A DNA stretch of 64,000 nt. Source: Rhizobium sp. ASV8 (GTDB taxonomy: Bacteria > Pseudomonadota > Alphaproteobacteria > Rhizobiales > Rhizobiaceae). Position 1 is the stretch's first letter, and every line of letters starts with the position of its first letter. The notes below the pieces were generated by a model. It saw only the letters and a program-made list of their open reading frames with translations. It was not told the origin of the DNA and did not search any database. The DNA lies in assembly GCF_016429255.1 (NCBI RefSeq), contig NZ_JAELUG010000014.1:16838-80837 (forward strand). The letters are read 5' to 3'. This document shows, in pieces, positions 56,412-64,000 of the stretch. The translations under genes were made by a program, and so were the position numbers.

Positions 56412-57149
56412 TTACTTGATCAATCCCACCCGCAAAGCCTTGGCGACAGCCTGCGTGCGGTTGACGGTGTCGAGCTTCTTTGTTGCCCGGTTGAGGTAAT
56501 GATTGACCGTATGTTCCGAGAGCGTCAGGATTTCGGCTATCTCGGCGCTAGTCTTGCCCGCCGCAGTCCAGTTCAGACAATCGATTTCGCGGTCCGTGAG
56601 GGCATCGACGACCCGCACATCCATACTGCGGATTTCCGCGAGACGATCGAAAACATGAATTGCAATGTAGTAGAGATCCTTGATCTCCTCCGGCGTAAAG
56701 GGCTCTCGATCGCCCGCCAGCGATACCGCCCCGCGAATACCCGAGACGTCATGCGTCGGCAAATAGACAAAGCGCGTCATGCGGAACCGCTCGAACAAGG
56801 CGACGACGAGCTGGGATTTGCTCTCCTCGCGGTTCGGCGTAGCGGCAACGTCATAGACGAAGGGTAAGGTCGTACGGCGCATGCGCTGTAACACGGGGCT
56901 GGTCGGCATCAGCCCCTCTTGATCGTAGATCGAAAGAAGTTCGGCCGGCCAATTGTTGATCACCGAATTGCTCTGCAGGTCGAAGGAGGTGATGGGCGGC
57001 ATGTTGACGATCATGAAGGCCCTGCAACGATAGGCCTCCGTCAATCCCTTCATGAAGCGAAACACATCGAACTGTGTCTTCAGCCTGCCGATTTCCTCAA
57101 TGAAATCCTCGCCACGAGGAGATGCGCCCGCCTGCATCAATGCTGCCAT
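56412..57149 (-). CDS. LuxR-type regulator with degenerate autoinducer-binding domain
   Basis: A 245-residue protein: autoinducer-binding-like domain about 20-170 and LuxR/FixJ HTH about 184-245 (LTDREIDCLNWTAAGKTSAE, IAEILTLSEHTVNHYLNRAT). Against TraR/LuxR the key acyl-homoserine-lactone pocket residues differ: Trp57 corresponds to Leu71, Asp70 to Ser84 and Trp85 to Tyr99; Tyr61 is kept (Tyr75). It probably senses another molecule or none. No synthase gene is nearby, so it is an orphan (solo). ATG 57147-57149 has GAAGA upstream and a hairpin leader. Confidence 0.82.
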   Translation of the reverse strand: MAALMQAGASPRGEDFIEEIGRLKTQFDVFRFMKGLTEAYRCRAFMIVNMPPITSFDLQSNSVINNWPAELLSIYDQEGLMPTSPVLQRMRRTTLPFVYDVAATPNREESKSQLVVALFERFRMTRFVYLPTHDVSGIRGAVSLAGDREPFTPEEIKDLYYIAIHVFDRLAEIRSMDVRVVDALTDREIDCLNWTAAGKTSAEIAEILTLSEHTVNHYLNRATKKLDTVNRTQAVAKALRVGLIK

Positions 57150-57475
57150 TATTAGTCTTCTTTATGTAAAAGAGGGAAAAATGGGCAACTTCCGTTGCTC
57201 TCTCCCTCGGCGTCATCGTACCAGCCCCGGATAACCGGCGCTTGTGCAAATATATATTTTATAGAATTTCAGCCACTTCAAGGTTCATTACTACGATATC
57301 CACCCGCCATCTCGCCAAATCCTCTATGACTCGCCAATCATTAGAGGATAATGGCAGTTCTTACGCACATCTCAACAATCAAATTCAAGTTCAAGACGCA
57401 ATTTAGCTAAGATCTTGCACGAATAACGATAAATTAACGAACTTTAGATGACGGCCGTGTCAAATAGGCACAATA
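57150..57475. other. AT-rich gap between IclR and LuxR-type genes
   Basis: A 326-bp AT-rich gap. It contains the leader of the LuxR-type gene, with the hairpin 57172-57208 (separate entry). No ORF with protein character. Promoter elements were not assigned. Confidence 0.35.
57172..57208 (-). promoter_or_regulatory. Leader hairpin of the LuxR-type gene
   Basis: Outer arms GAGGGA (57172-57177) and TCCCTC (57203-57208), inner GCAAC (57185-57189) / GTTGC (57094+100: 57194-57198). On the minus strand the stem is followed by TTTTAC, then GAAGA and the ATG at 57149. It may be an attenuator. Confidence 0.35.
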
Positions 57476-58279
57476 CTAACGTTTCGGCCCCATCCGGTTA
57501 TGCATGTCCATCATGATCGAATCGGCCGTCGCCACCACCAGCGGCGCCCATTCCTGCAGTTTGGCTGATGTAACACGATAGGCGGGGCCGGTTACCGAGA
57601 TACCCGCAAGCATGGCATCCCCCTTCGGGCAGATCGGCGCGGCAACGCAACATATGCCGCTTTCGTGTTCCTCCCGATCGAATGCGTATCCTCTCGCCCG
57701 GATATCGCTGATATCGGCAAGCAACTCGGCGGCGCTGCGCAAGGTATGTTCGGTATAGGGTCGAAATTCCAGGCCGGCGATCCGCTCGGCAAGTTCGGCA
57801 TCGTCGAGCGCGGAGAGGGCTGCCTTGCCGACGCCGGTGCAATAGGCCGGGGAGGCATTGCCGATCTGCGAATACATGCGCACAGACTGCCGGCCCTCGA
57901 CCTTGTCGAGATAGATGACGTCCGGACCGCGCAGAACGCCGAGATGCACGGTTTCGCCGGTTACCTCCTGCAGACGGCGCAGATGCGGCTCGGCGACAGC
58001 GCGAAACTCATTGCGTGCCCAGCTGCGGGAGGCAAGCGTCAACAGCCTGATACCGATGAGGTAGCGGCCATCGCGATCGATCTCTAGGAGGCCCTCCTCC
58101 ACGAGGTGCGACAATTGGCGATGCAGCGTGCCGCGCGGCTGATCGGACAGAGAAAGAATATCCGTGAAACGCATCGGCCCTTCGGCAAGCGCAACGAGAT
58201 CGAGCAGCCCGACGAGCTTTCCAAGCGTGCCGGTTTCCCGGTCGCGGCCATGATATGCCTTTTCGTTATCGGAACTCAG
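57476..58279 (-). CDS. IclR-family transcriptional regulator
   Basis: Probable repressor of the divergent galactose-type genes. Reading from the CTG at 58277-58279 gives 267 residues: (M)SSDNEKAYHGRDRETG, then the winged HTH (TLGKLVGLLDLVALAEGPMR, FTDILSLSDQPRGTLHRQLS) and the C-terminal ligand domain (VTGETVHLGVLRGPDVIYLD, GVGKAALSALDDAELAERI, EESGICCVAAP type). The only ATG in frame (58174) cuts off the first HTH helix. No ATG, GTG or TTG occurs upstream before the TGA at 58292-58294. CTG 58277-58279 has GGGA 7 bases upstream. The true start is therefore unusual or the gene has a frame change near its start. Confidence 0.72.
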   Translation of the reverse strand: MSSDNEKAYHGRDRETGTLGKLVGLLDLVALAEGPMRFTDILSLSDQPRGTLHRQLSHLVEEGLLEIDRDGRYLIGIRLLTLASRSWARNEFRAVAEPHLRRLQEVTGETVHLGVLRGPDVIYLDKVEGRQSVRMYSQIGNASPAYCTGVGKAALSALDDAELAERIAGLEFRPYTEHTLRSAAELLADISDIRARGYAFDREEHESGICCVAAPICPKGDAMLAGISVTGPAYRVTSAKLQEWAPLVVATADSIMMDMHNRMGPKR

Positions 58280-58321
58280 CTCCGCGTCCCTTCATTTATC
58301 GCTCGCACAGCGACGGTATCC

Positions 58322-58385
58322 TTGACACGATCAAAGGGTAATCCGATAATTCCACATAGTCAAATTTTGTTCCAAATAATGGAAC
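58322..58385 (+). promoter_or_regulatory. Promoter and IclR-type operator of the galactose block
   Basis: TTGACA (58322-58327), 17 bp, GATAAT (58345-58350) is a near-consensus -35/-10 pair. Just after the expected transcription start lies a perfect inverted repeat GTTCCA (58369-58374), 5 bp, TGGAAC (58380-58385), in the form IclR-type proteins bind. The gene start is at 58413 with GGAGG (58401-58405). Confidence 0.6.
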
Positions 58386-58412
58386 TGAAGCGACAATCCG
58401 GGAGGAAAAACC

Positions 58413-59183
58413 TTGGCTGAGACACTGGCACAATTTCCCGATCTGAAAGATCGCACCGTGCTGATCACCGGTGGCGGCTCCGGTATCGGTGCGGCACTCG
58501 TGGAAGGCTTCGCGCGACAAGGCGCGAAAGTCGCCTTCGTCGACATTGCAGAAGAACCGAGCAAGGCGCTCGCCGCGAAACTTTCCGCGCAGTCGGCATA
58601 TCCCGTTTCCTTCTACCACGCCGATCTGCGCGATGTCGGCCAGATCAGGAATACGGTCGCCGCAATCGAGTCCGATCTCGGAGCGATCCGCGTGCTCGTC
58701 AACAATGCCGCCTGGGACGACCGGCACGACATAGACACGACGACCGAGGAATATTGGGACAATAGTCAGTCGATCAATCTCAAGCAGGTCTTCTTCGTAT
58801 CGCAGGCTGCAGCCCCCGGCATGCGGGCGGCGGGCGGCGGGGCGATCATCAATTTCTCTTCGATTGTCTTCAAGATGAACCCGCCGGCGCTTTCCTCCTA
58901 TGCGGCGGCGAAATCGGGCATCATCGGGTTGACCAAGAGTTTTGCCGGTCGCCTCGGGCCGGAAAACATCCGCGTCAACGCCGTCCTGCCCGGAATGATC
59001 GTGACCGAACGGCAACTCGAACTCTGGCTGACGGAGGATGGCATGGCCAAGACCATCGACCGTCAATGCCTAAAGCGCGTGTTGAAGGCAGAGGATCTCG
59101 TGGGGCCTGTGCTTTTCCTTGCATCCAGCTGCTCGGGCGCGATGACGGGACAATCCGTCATTGTCGATGGCGGCATTTTCTAG
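58413..59183 (+). CDS. SDR oxidoreductase, probable D-galactose 1-dehydrogenase
   Basis: A 256-residue NAD(P)-dependent short-chain dehydrogenase. Cofactor loop VLITGGGSGIGAALVEGFAR, NNAA in RVLVNNAAWDD, catalytic Ser in INFSSIVFK, YxxxK in PALSSYAAAKSGIIGLTKS. Start is TTG 58413-58415 with GGAGG 7 bases upstream. Being first in an operon with DgoK, DgoA and a SMP-30 lactonase makes oxidation of galactose to galactonolactone likely; the exact sugar is inferred. Confidence 0.78.
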   Translation: MAETLAQFPDLKDRTVLITGGGSGIGAALVEGFARQGAKVAFVDIAEEPSKALAAKLSAQSAYPVSFYHADLRDVGQIRNTVAAIESDLGAIRVLVNNAAWDDRHDIDTTTEEYWDNSQSINLKQVFFVSQAAAPGMRAAGGGAIINFSSIVFKMNPPALSSYAAAKSGIIGLTKSFAGRLGPENIRVNAVLPGMIVTERQLELWLTEDGMAKTIDRQCLKRVLKAEDLVGPVLFLASSCSGAMTGQSVIVDGGIF

Positions 59184-59205
59184 TGAAAGATTTGGAGCAT
59201 TATCG

Positions 59206-60138
59206 ATGACAAAGCCCGCATTTATCGCGGTGGATTGGGGCACCAGCAGTTTCCGGCTGTGGCTGATCGGCGAAGACGGCAGCATTCTGGCGGAACGCCG
59301 CAGCGGCGAAGGAATGACGACAGCGGCTCAGGCCGGCTTCGCCAAAATCCTGCAGACGCATCTCGACGCCATTTCGGCGCCGTCGGATATTCCGGTCATC
59401 GTCTGCGGCATGGCCGGCGCGCGCCAGGGCTGGGTTGAAGCCGGCTATATCGATACGCCGACGTCGCTGAGCGCGATTTTGACAGGGGCGGTTGCCGTTC
59501 GGGGCCAGTCGCGCGACGTGCGTATTCTGCCGGGCTTGGCGCAGCGCGCCAAGGATGCCCCCGATGTGATGCGCGGTGAAGAAACGCAATTGCTCGGCGC
59601 GATCGCCGCCGATGCCAAGGGCGAGCAGATCGTCTGCATGCCGGGAACGCATTCGAAATGGGTACGCGTCGTCGACGGCCGCGTGACGGGCTTTTCCACC
59701 TTCATGACGGGCGAACTTTTCGACGTCATTACCAAGCACAGCATTCTGTCGCATGCCGTGTCCGGCGCCGCCGACATGCCTGCGGATGCCGCAGCCTTCG
59801 AAGCAGCGCTCAAGGCTGCATTCGAGAAACCGCAGTTGGCCACCAACCTGCTGTTCACCGCCCGCTCCGGCCAATTGCTCCACGGGACGACGGCGGCTGG
59901 CGCACAGGCGCTGATCTCTGGCACACTGATCGGCGCCGAGATTGCCGGTGCTTTGTCTTCCGCCGGGCAAGGTGCTGCCATCACGCTCGTTGCCTCCGGC
60001 CGCCTGCAGGCGCTCTATGAAGAAGCGTTCCGCAGCCTGTCCCTCCCCTTCCAGACCATCGACGCCGACGCCGCCGTTCGCCGCGGGCTTTCCGCCGCGG
60101 CGGAAGCGATCTGGCTCAGACAAGAAAGCAACAACTGA
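59206..60138 (+). CDS. dgoK: 2-dehydro-3-deoxygalactonokinase
   Basis: A 310-residue sugar acid kinase that phosphorylates 2-keto-3-deoxygalactonate. FIAVDWGTSSFRLWLIGEDG is the N-terminal phosphate motif, with CGMAGARQGWVEAGYID, GEETQLLGAIAAD and CMPGTHSKWVRVVDGRVTGF as in DgoK. ATG 59206 has GGAG 9 bases upstream; the frame upstream overlaps the SDR end and was not used. Its TGA (60136-60138) overlaps the dgoA ATG. Confidence 0.88.
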   Translation: MTKPAFIAVDWGTSSFRLWLIGEDGSILAERRSGEGMTTAAQAGFAKILQTHLDAISAPSDIPVIVCGMAGARQGWVEAGYIDTPTSLSAILTGAVAVRGQSRDVRILPGLAQRAKDAPDVMRGEETQLLGAIAADAKGEQIVCMPGTHSKWVRVVDGRVTGFSTFMTGELFDVITKHSILSHAVSGAADMPADAAAFEAALKAAFEKPQLATNLLFTARSGQLLHGTTAAGAQALISGTLIGAEIAGALSSAGQGAAITLVASGRLQALYEEAFRSLSLPFQTIDADAAVRRGLSAAAEAIWLRQESNN

Positions 60139-60773
60139 TGACCACCCGTACTCCATTCCCGCCCATGAAGCGTCCTCTGATTGCCATTCTTCGCGGCATC
60201 AAGCCGGAGGAAACGGCCGATATCGTCGGCGCCCTGATCGAGACCGGCTTCACGGCCATCGAAATCCCGCTGAACTCGCCGGAGCCGTTCCGCTCGATCG
60301 AGATCGCGGCGAAAATGGCACCTGCCGATTGCCTGATCGGGGCCGGCACGGTGCTGACGGTAGAAGATGTCGACAGACTGGATGGCGCCGGCGGCAGATT
60401 GCTGGTGACGCCGAATGTCGAGCCTGCGGTGATCAGCCGCGCCCGCGACAAGGGCATGGTGACGATGCCCGGCGTCTTCACAGCAACGGAAGCGCTATTG
60501 GCAGCAAAAGCAGGGGCTACCGGCCTCAAATTCTTCCCCGCCGGCGCGCTCGGCGCTTCCGGCATTACGGCCATCCGCGCCGTACTGCCGCCGGAGCTTG
60601 TTATTGCCGCGGTCGGCGGTGTTTCGGACAAGAATTTCGCCGATTACACCAAGGCCGGCATCCTTGCATTCGGGTTGGGAACCAGCCTCTACAAGCCAGG
60701 GATGACGGCAACAGAGGTTGCCGAACGCGCCAAGACCACCATCTATGCCTATGACGCCGCCATAGGAGCATGA
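60138..60773 (+). CDS. dgoA: 2-dehydro-3-deoxy-6-phosphogalactonate aldolase
   Basis: A 211-residue class I aldolase cleaving 2-keto-3-deoxy-6-phosphogalactonate to pyruvate and glyceraldehyde-3-phosphate. Base Glu in FTAIEIPLNSPEPFRSIE, Schiff-base Lys in GATGLKFFPAGALG, with LIGAGTVLTVEDVD between. The ATG overlaps the dgoK stop (TGATG), so translation is coupled. Confidence 0.88.
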   Translation: MTTRTPFPPMKRPLIAILRGIKPEETADIVGALIETGFTAIEIPLNSPEPFRSIEIAAKMAPADCLIGAGTVLTVEDVDRLDGAGGRLLVTPNVEPAVISRARDKGMVTMPGVFTATEALLAAKAGATGLKFFPAGALGASGITAIRAVLPPELVIAAVGGVSDKNFADYTKAGILAFGLGTSLYKPGMTATEVAERAKTTIYAYDAAIGA

Positions 60774-60776
60774 TCC

Positions 60777-61667
60777 GTGACCGACATCCATGATTTTGAA
60801 GGCAGTATTCTCTGCAACACATCCTCCGTCCTTGGAGAAGGCCCAACATACGACCCCGATACGGACACCGTCTGGTGGTTCAATATCCTTGGCAAGGAGC
60901 TCCATGAACTGCACCTGCCCACCGGCAAGAAGAAGGTCCACGAGCTGCCGATGATGGCAAGCGTGCTTGCTCGCGTCGATGCCAAGCGGCAGATGATCGC
61001 CACCGAGGAGGGCCTGTTCCTTCGTGATATCGCCAGCGGCGAATTGAGCTTCTATGCGGCGATCGAGGCCGACAAGCCGGAAAACCGTTCCAACGACGGC
61101 CGCACGCATATCTCTGGATCGCTATGGATCGGCACCATGGGCAAGCGGGCCGAGATGCAGGCGGGCGCCATCTATCACGTCGCAGCCGGCGGCAAGGTCA
61201 CCAAGATCTTCGACCAGATCAGCATTCCCAATTCGATCTGCTTTTCGCCGGATGGCACTATCGGCTACTTCACCGATACGCGCGTCAGCCAGCTTATGCG
61301 GGTTCTTGTCGACCCAGAAACCGGGCTTCCGGCAGGCGAGCCGATCGTCATGGTCGACAGCATGGAAGATCCGGGCGGTCTCGACGGCTCGGTCTGCGAC
61401 GCCGACGGCTATATCTGGAACGCCCGTTGGGGTTCCGGCTTCGTCGACAAATACAGCCCGGACGGCCTGCGTATCGAGCGCTATCGCGTGCCTGCCATGC
61501 AGCCGTCCTGCCCGGCCTTCATCGGCAAGAATGGCGACCGGCTGGCGGTGACGACTGCCTGGGAAGGTCTCGATGACGAGGCTCGATCCATGCAGCCGCA
61601 GGCCGGTGCCCTTCTGGAGCTCGGCCCGACAGTCCGTGGCGTTTTCGACCCACCCTACAAGCTTTGA
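60777..61667 (+). CDS. SMP-30/gluconolactonase/LRE-family protein (sugar lactonase)
   Basis: A 296-residue six-bladed propeller hydrolase; likely opens the galactonolactone made by the SDR. Metal ligands are probably in VLGEGPTYDPDTDTVWW, IPNSICFSPDG and DPGGLDGSVCDADGYIW. GTG 60777-60779 has AGGAG 8 bases upstream and only 3 bases after the dgoA stop. Lactone specificity is inferred. Confidence 0.82.
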   Translation: MTDIHDFEGSILCNTSSVLGEGPTYDPDTDTVWWFNILGKELHELHLPTGKKKVHELPMMASVLARVDAKRQMIATEEGLFLRDIASGELSFYAAIEADKPENRSNDGRTHISGSLWIGTMGKRAEMQAGAIYHVAAGGKVTKIFDQISIPNSICFSPDGTIGYFTDTRVSQLMRVLVDPETGLPAGEPIVMVDSMEDPGGLDGSVCDADGYIWNARWGSGFVDKYSPDGLRIERYRVPAMQPSCPAFIGKNGDRLAVTTAWEGLDDEARSMQPQAGALLELGPTVRGVFDPPYKL

Positions 61668-62017
61668 TTGAGTTTCACCTTCGCGCCAACAGGCGCGAAG
61701 GTGATGCCCGTGATGCGTATCGCATCTTATAGATCAGATCTTTCTTCGCAAGAAACAAGCGTGGCCGTATTTCGCCACAGCTAAAGCGTTCAATCTTCCG
61801 GACCGCATTTTATTCTTAAGCTATTGTTTTTAATTGCCATTATACAAGCGACCACACTCGCCGAGTGGCTTTTCTGCAACTTTTGACGGAACCAAAGCTT
61901 CCCTGAGCCATTTGCCTTACGACCGGTACGATGATGGTCACCAATCAAAAACTCCACTCGCACTGGTATGCATGCGTTTCAACAGGCATGCCCATCAGAA
62001 TGAAAGGTAGGTTCACG
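61668..62017. other. Intergenic region after the galactose block
   Basis: 350 bp without a gene. It holds the terminator hairpin (61676-61703), a GATGCG-tat-CGCATC palindrome (61712-61726), AGATC-a-GATCT (61731-61741), and an AT-rich middle. The leader of the PRC-barrel gene is at the right end, with AAAGGTAGG before the ATG 62018. Confidence 0.4.
61676..61703 (+). terminator. Hairpin at the end of the galactose block
   Basis: Perfect 12-bp arms CACCTTCGCGCC (61676-61687) and GGCGCGAAGGTG (61692-61703), loop of 4 bases, 9 bp after the lactonase stop. No T-run follows, but it fits an operon end. Confidence 0.6.
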
Positions 62018-62635
62018 ATGACTGGGAAACTTTTCACTTCCGTCGCTGCAGGCACGCTCTTTGCGGCCGCATCCGTCTTGTCGCCGATGGCGTTCGCGCA
62101 ATCGCAGCAGCCGTCGACCGGTGGCAGCAATGCGCCCTTGACACAATCGGCTCCAGCCACGCCCGGCGCTGCAAAGCCGGATAGCTCGATGTCGCAGACC
62201 AAGGCGCAGGCTCCCGCTGCCTTGACCGGTACTGAACAGGCCGGAGGTTATCTGACCACGCAGTCTGCGGATCAGATCAGCGCCAAGACCTATATGGGCC
62301 AATCGGTCTATAACGGTCAGAACGAGAGCATCGGCAGCATCAACGACCTGATCCTGCAGAAGCAGGGCGGTGTCGTCGCCGCGGTGGTCGGCGTCGGCGG
62401 CTTCCTGGGCATGGGTCAGAAAAACGTCGCTGTTCCGTTCAGCAAGATCAACGCCACCCAGAATGCACAGGATGGCACGATCAAGCTGACGACGACGGAA
62501 ACGGCCGAAGCGCTGAAATCGGCGCCCGAGTTCAAAACGCTTGCGATGCAGGCTTCGGACAAGGCGGCAAGTTCGGCGGGAACGTCTACCATGCCGACAA
62601 CCGACAGCACGACGACATCTTCGACCAGCAAGTAA
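62018..62635 (+). CDS. Exported PRC-barrel domain protein
   Basis: A 205-residue protein with signal peptide MTGKLFTSVAAGTLFAAASV ... SPMAFA. A low-complexity Gln/Ser/Thr region follows, then a PRC-barrel domain about 85-170 (QSVYNGQNESIGSINDLILQ, GVVAAVVGVGGFLGMGQKNV). PRC barrels bind proteins or RNA; this secreted type is common in rhizobia. ATG 62018 has AAAGGTAGG upstream and gives a signal peptide; a longer frame from 61931 does not. Confidence 0.8.
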   Translation: MTGKLFTSVAAGTLFAAASVLSPMAFAQSQQPSTGGSNAPLTQSAPATPGAAKPDSSMSQTKAQAPAALTGTEQAGGYLTTQSADQISAKTYMGQSVYNGQNESIGSINDLILQKQGGVVAAVVGVGGFLGMGQKNVAVPFSKINATQNAQDGTIKLTTTETAEALKSAPEFKTLAMQASDKAASSAGTSTMPTTDSTTTSSTSK

Positions 62636-62658
62636 CGGATCACTCCGATCCAAAACAG

Positions 62659-62693
62659 AAGCGGCGGCCCTCACCGGCCGCCGCTTTCGTTTG
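62659..62693. terminator. Terminator hairpin between convergent PRC and GGDEF-EAL genes
   Basis: Perfect 11-bp arms AAGCGGCGGCC (62659-62669) and GGCCGCCGCTT (62676-62686), loop of 6 bases, followed by TCGTTTG on the plus strand, 23 bases after the PRC stop. Confidence 0.8.
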
Positions 62694-62705
62694 AACCGTA
62701 TAGCG

Positions 62706-64000
62706 TCAGGCGCTCTCGCGTTCGCCGCCGATCTCGAAATAATGCGCTTGCAGATAGCGAAGCGTCGCGGCGCTGTCGGCGGGCTTGCCGAAATAGTAGC
62801 CTTGGCCCATGGCGCAACCGAGCGCCCTCAGCTTCGCGGCCTCGGCATTTTCTTCGATGCCTTCGGCAACCACGCGCAGATCCAGCCCTTCGCACATGGC
62901 AAGGACCGCCTTGATGATATGTTCCGAAGCCCGGTCGGAATTCATGCGGGAGACGAAGGCGCGATCGATCTTCACCTTGTCGAAGATGAATTCGCGCAGA
63001 CGGCCAAGGCTCGATTGACCCGTGCCGAAATCATCGAGAGAAATGCGAACCCCTACGGCGCGAAGATCGGCGATAATGCGATGCGCGGTCTCTGCCGAGC
63101 TCATGACAGCGGTTTCAGTGATTTCGAGCTCAAGGCGGTGCGGATCCAGTCCGACGCGGGCGAGAATGGCAAGGACGCTGCTGCTGGTGCCTGGATCCAT
63201 CAGCTGCGCCGAGGAGAGATTGAAGGACAGGAAGAGATCACGCGGCCAGGAAAGTGCCGCTTCCGCAGCCTTCCGCAGCAGGGTTTCGGACAGGGCGTCG
63301 ATAAACCCGCGCTCTTCGGCCAGCGGCACGAAGACGGCCGGAGAAACGAAGCCGAGGTCGGGATCGTTCCAGCGGGCAAGCGCCTCGAAGCCGAGAACCA
63401 TATTGTTCGCAAGCGAGACGATCGGCTGGAAATGCACGTCGATGGCATCGGAAATGATGGCATTTCGCAACGCCTGCTCAAGCTGCGTCGCACGCTTCAT
63501 TTCCTGCGCGATCTCACGGGAATAGACAGTGATCTGGCCGCGGCCGCGGCGCTTGGAGCGATAGAGCGCGGTTTCCGCGTTCTTCAGCAGATCTTCGAAC
63601 TCCTCGCCTCCGAAGGGGTGAATGGCGAAGCCGAAAGATGCCGACAGCCGGACGTTGCGGTCGCCGAGATCGTAGGGCGCCGACAGCACTTCACGGATCA
63701 TCTGACCGAACTTCTCGGCGCCGACGCGTTCGAAGACCAAGGGCAGGACAAAGGCGAATTCATCCCCGTCGTGACGGGTGACGGCTGCGCCGTCCGGAAT
63801 ACATGCCCTGAGGCGATGTGCGACCTGGCAGAGGATTTCGTCGCCGGCTTCCACACCGAACAGATCGTTGATCGGCTTGAAGGAATCCAGATTGACGATA
63901 CCGATGGTGAAGGGCGCGGGATCGCTGGCGCGCTCGAGCGAAAGCTGGCGCGTGCGCTCACGCATGCGATAGCGGTTGCCCAAGCCCGTCAGCGGGTCGG
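62706..64000 (-). CDS. GGDEF-EAL protein (5' end outside window)
   Basis: The C-terminal 431 residues of a cyclic-di-GMP protein; the frame runs off the right end with DPLTGLGNRYRM, the first GGDEF strand, so the N-terminus (sensor or membrane domain) is outside. GGDEF signature is RHDGDEFAFVL (DG in place of GG), EAL signature GFEALARW with SLDDFGTGQSSLGRLREF and FVSRMNSDRASEHIIKAV. No inhibitory RxxD is evident. Both cyclase and phosphodiesterase sites look largely intact, so activity cannot be told from sequence alone. Confidence 0.88.
   Translation of the reverse strand, partial: DPLTGLGNRYRMRERTRQLSLERASDPAPFTIGIVNLDSFKPINDLFGVEAGDEILCQVAHRLRACIPDGAAVTRHDGDEFAFVLPLVFERVGAEKFGQMIREVLSAPYDLGDRNVRLSASFGFAIHPFGGEEFEDLLKNAETALYRSKRRGRGQITVYSREIAQEMKRATQLEQALRNAIISDAIDVHFQPIVSLANNMVLGFEALARWNDPDLGFVSPAVFVPLAEERGFIDALSETLLRKAAEAALSWPRDLFLSFNLSSAQLMDPGTSSSVLAILARVGLDPHRLELEITETAVMSSAETAHRIIADLRAVGVRISLDDFGTGQSSLGRLREFIFDKVKIDRAFVSRMNSDRASEHIIKAVLAMCEGLDLRVVAEGIEENAEAAKLRALGCAMGQGYYFGKPADSAATLRYLQAHYFEIGGERESA

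Noticed and set aside
61931..62017. A longer N-terminus of the PRC-barrel protein
   Set aside because: The signal peptide begins at 62018 with a good ribosome site; the extension would precede it.

Overview
The window looks like chromosomal DNA of an alphaproteobacterium of the Rhizobium group. Support: high GC with rhizobial codon use; an F0 ATP synthase operon in the order atpI-atpB-atpE-b'-b with no F1 genes beside it; a glyQ/glyS two-subunit glycyl-tRNA synthetase; DUF1217 and MipA-type proteins; a Kup/CorA pair; and several intergenic palindromic repeats of a kind common in rhizobial genomes. The content is mostly housekeeping with a few accessory blocks. I see no rRNA, tRNA, CRISPR array, insertion sequence or prophage.

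Layout. 1-3.4 kb: the end of an unknown plus-strand gene, then a minus-strand Rieske oxygenase/reductase pair of the glycine-betaine demethylase type (gbcA-gbcB) and an ACT protein. 3.5-8.1 kb: a hypothetical gene, a Sua5/YrdC threonylcarbamoyl-AMP synthase, a FAD-linked oxidase, and a GntR (PhnF-like) regulator divergent from a MOSC gene across a perfect 20-bp palindrome. 8.1-13.8 kb: a large FtsK without membrane segments and an 835-residue protein built of six to seven DUF1217-like units. 14.1-19.2 kb: DUF6101, GNAT, ubiA, MipA/OmpV, a small lipoprotein and cfa. 19.3-26.5 kb: tex divergent from purD, a small secreted protein, a chemoreceptor and DUF523.

26.5-38.2 kb, nearly all minus strand: glyQ, LemA, aroA, two tandem DUF2207 proteins, glyS; and upstream of these DUF2007, a tRNA1(Val)-type methyltransferase, a SppA-like peptidase and a small membrane protein. 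38.2-46.8 kb: ispB, a TPR protein, ispE-moaB, a small secreted protein whose ribosome-binding site lies in a hairpin, a short glycosyltransferase, a SplB-like radical SAM protein, rnhB and a phosphotransferase. 47-55.8 kb: the F0 operon, a SleB-like cell wall hydrolase, kup, corA and mrp. 55.8-64 kb: an orphan LuxR-type regulator, then an IclR-controlled galactose (De Ley-Doudoroff type) block (SDR, dgoK, dgoA, SMP-30 lactonase), a secreted PRC-barrel protein and a GGDEF-EAL protein cut by the window end.

Less ordinary points: a multi-copy two-hairpin repeat family (clearest copies 23233-23340, 46837-46943 and 6602-6705); a Shine-Dalgarno sequence inside a hairpin at 43092-43123; an IclR gene whose full HTH can only be read from a CTG codon; the repeat-built DUF1217 protein; and the glyQ/glyS locus interrupted by LemA, aroA and DUF2207 genes.
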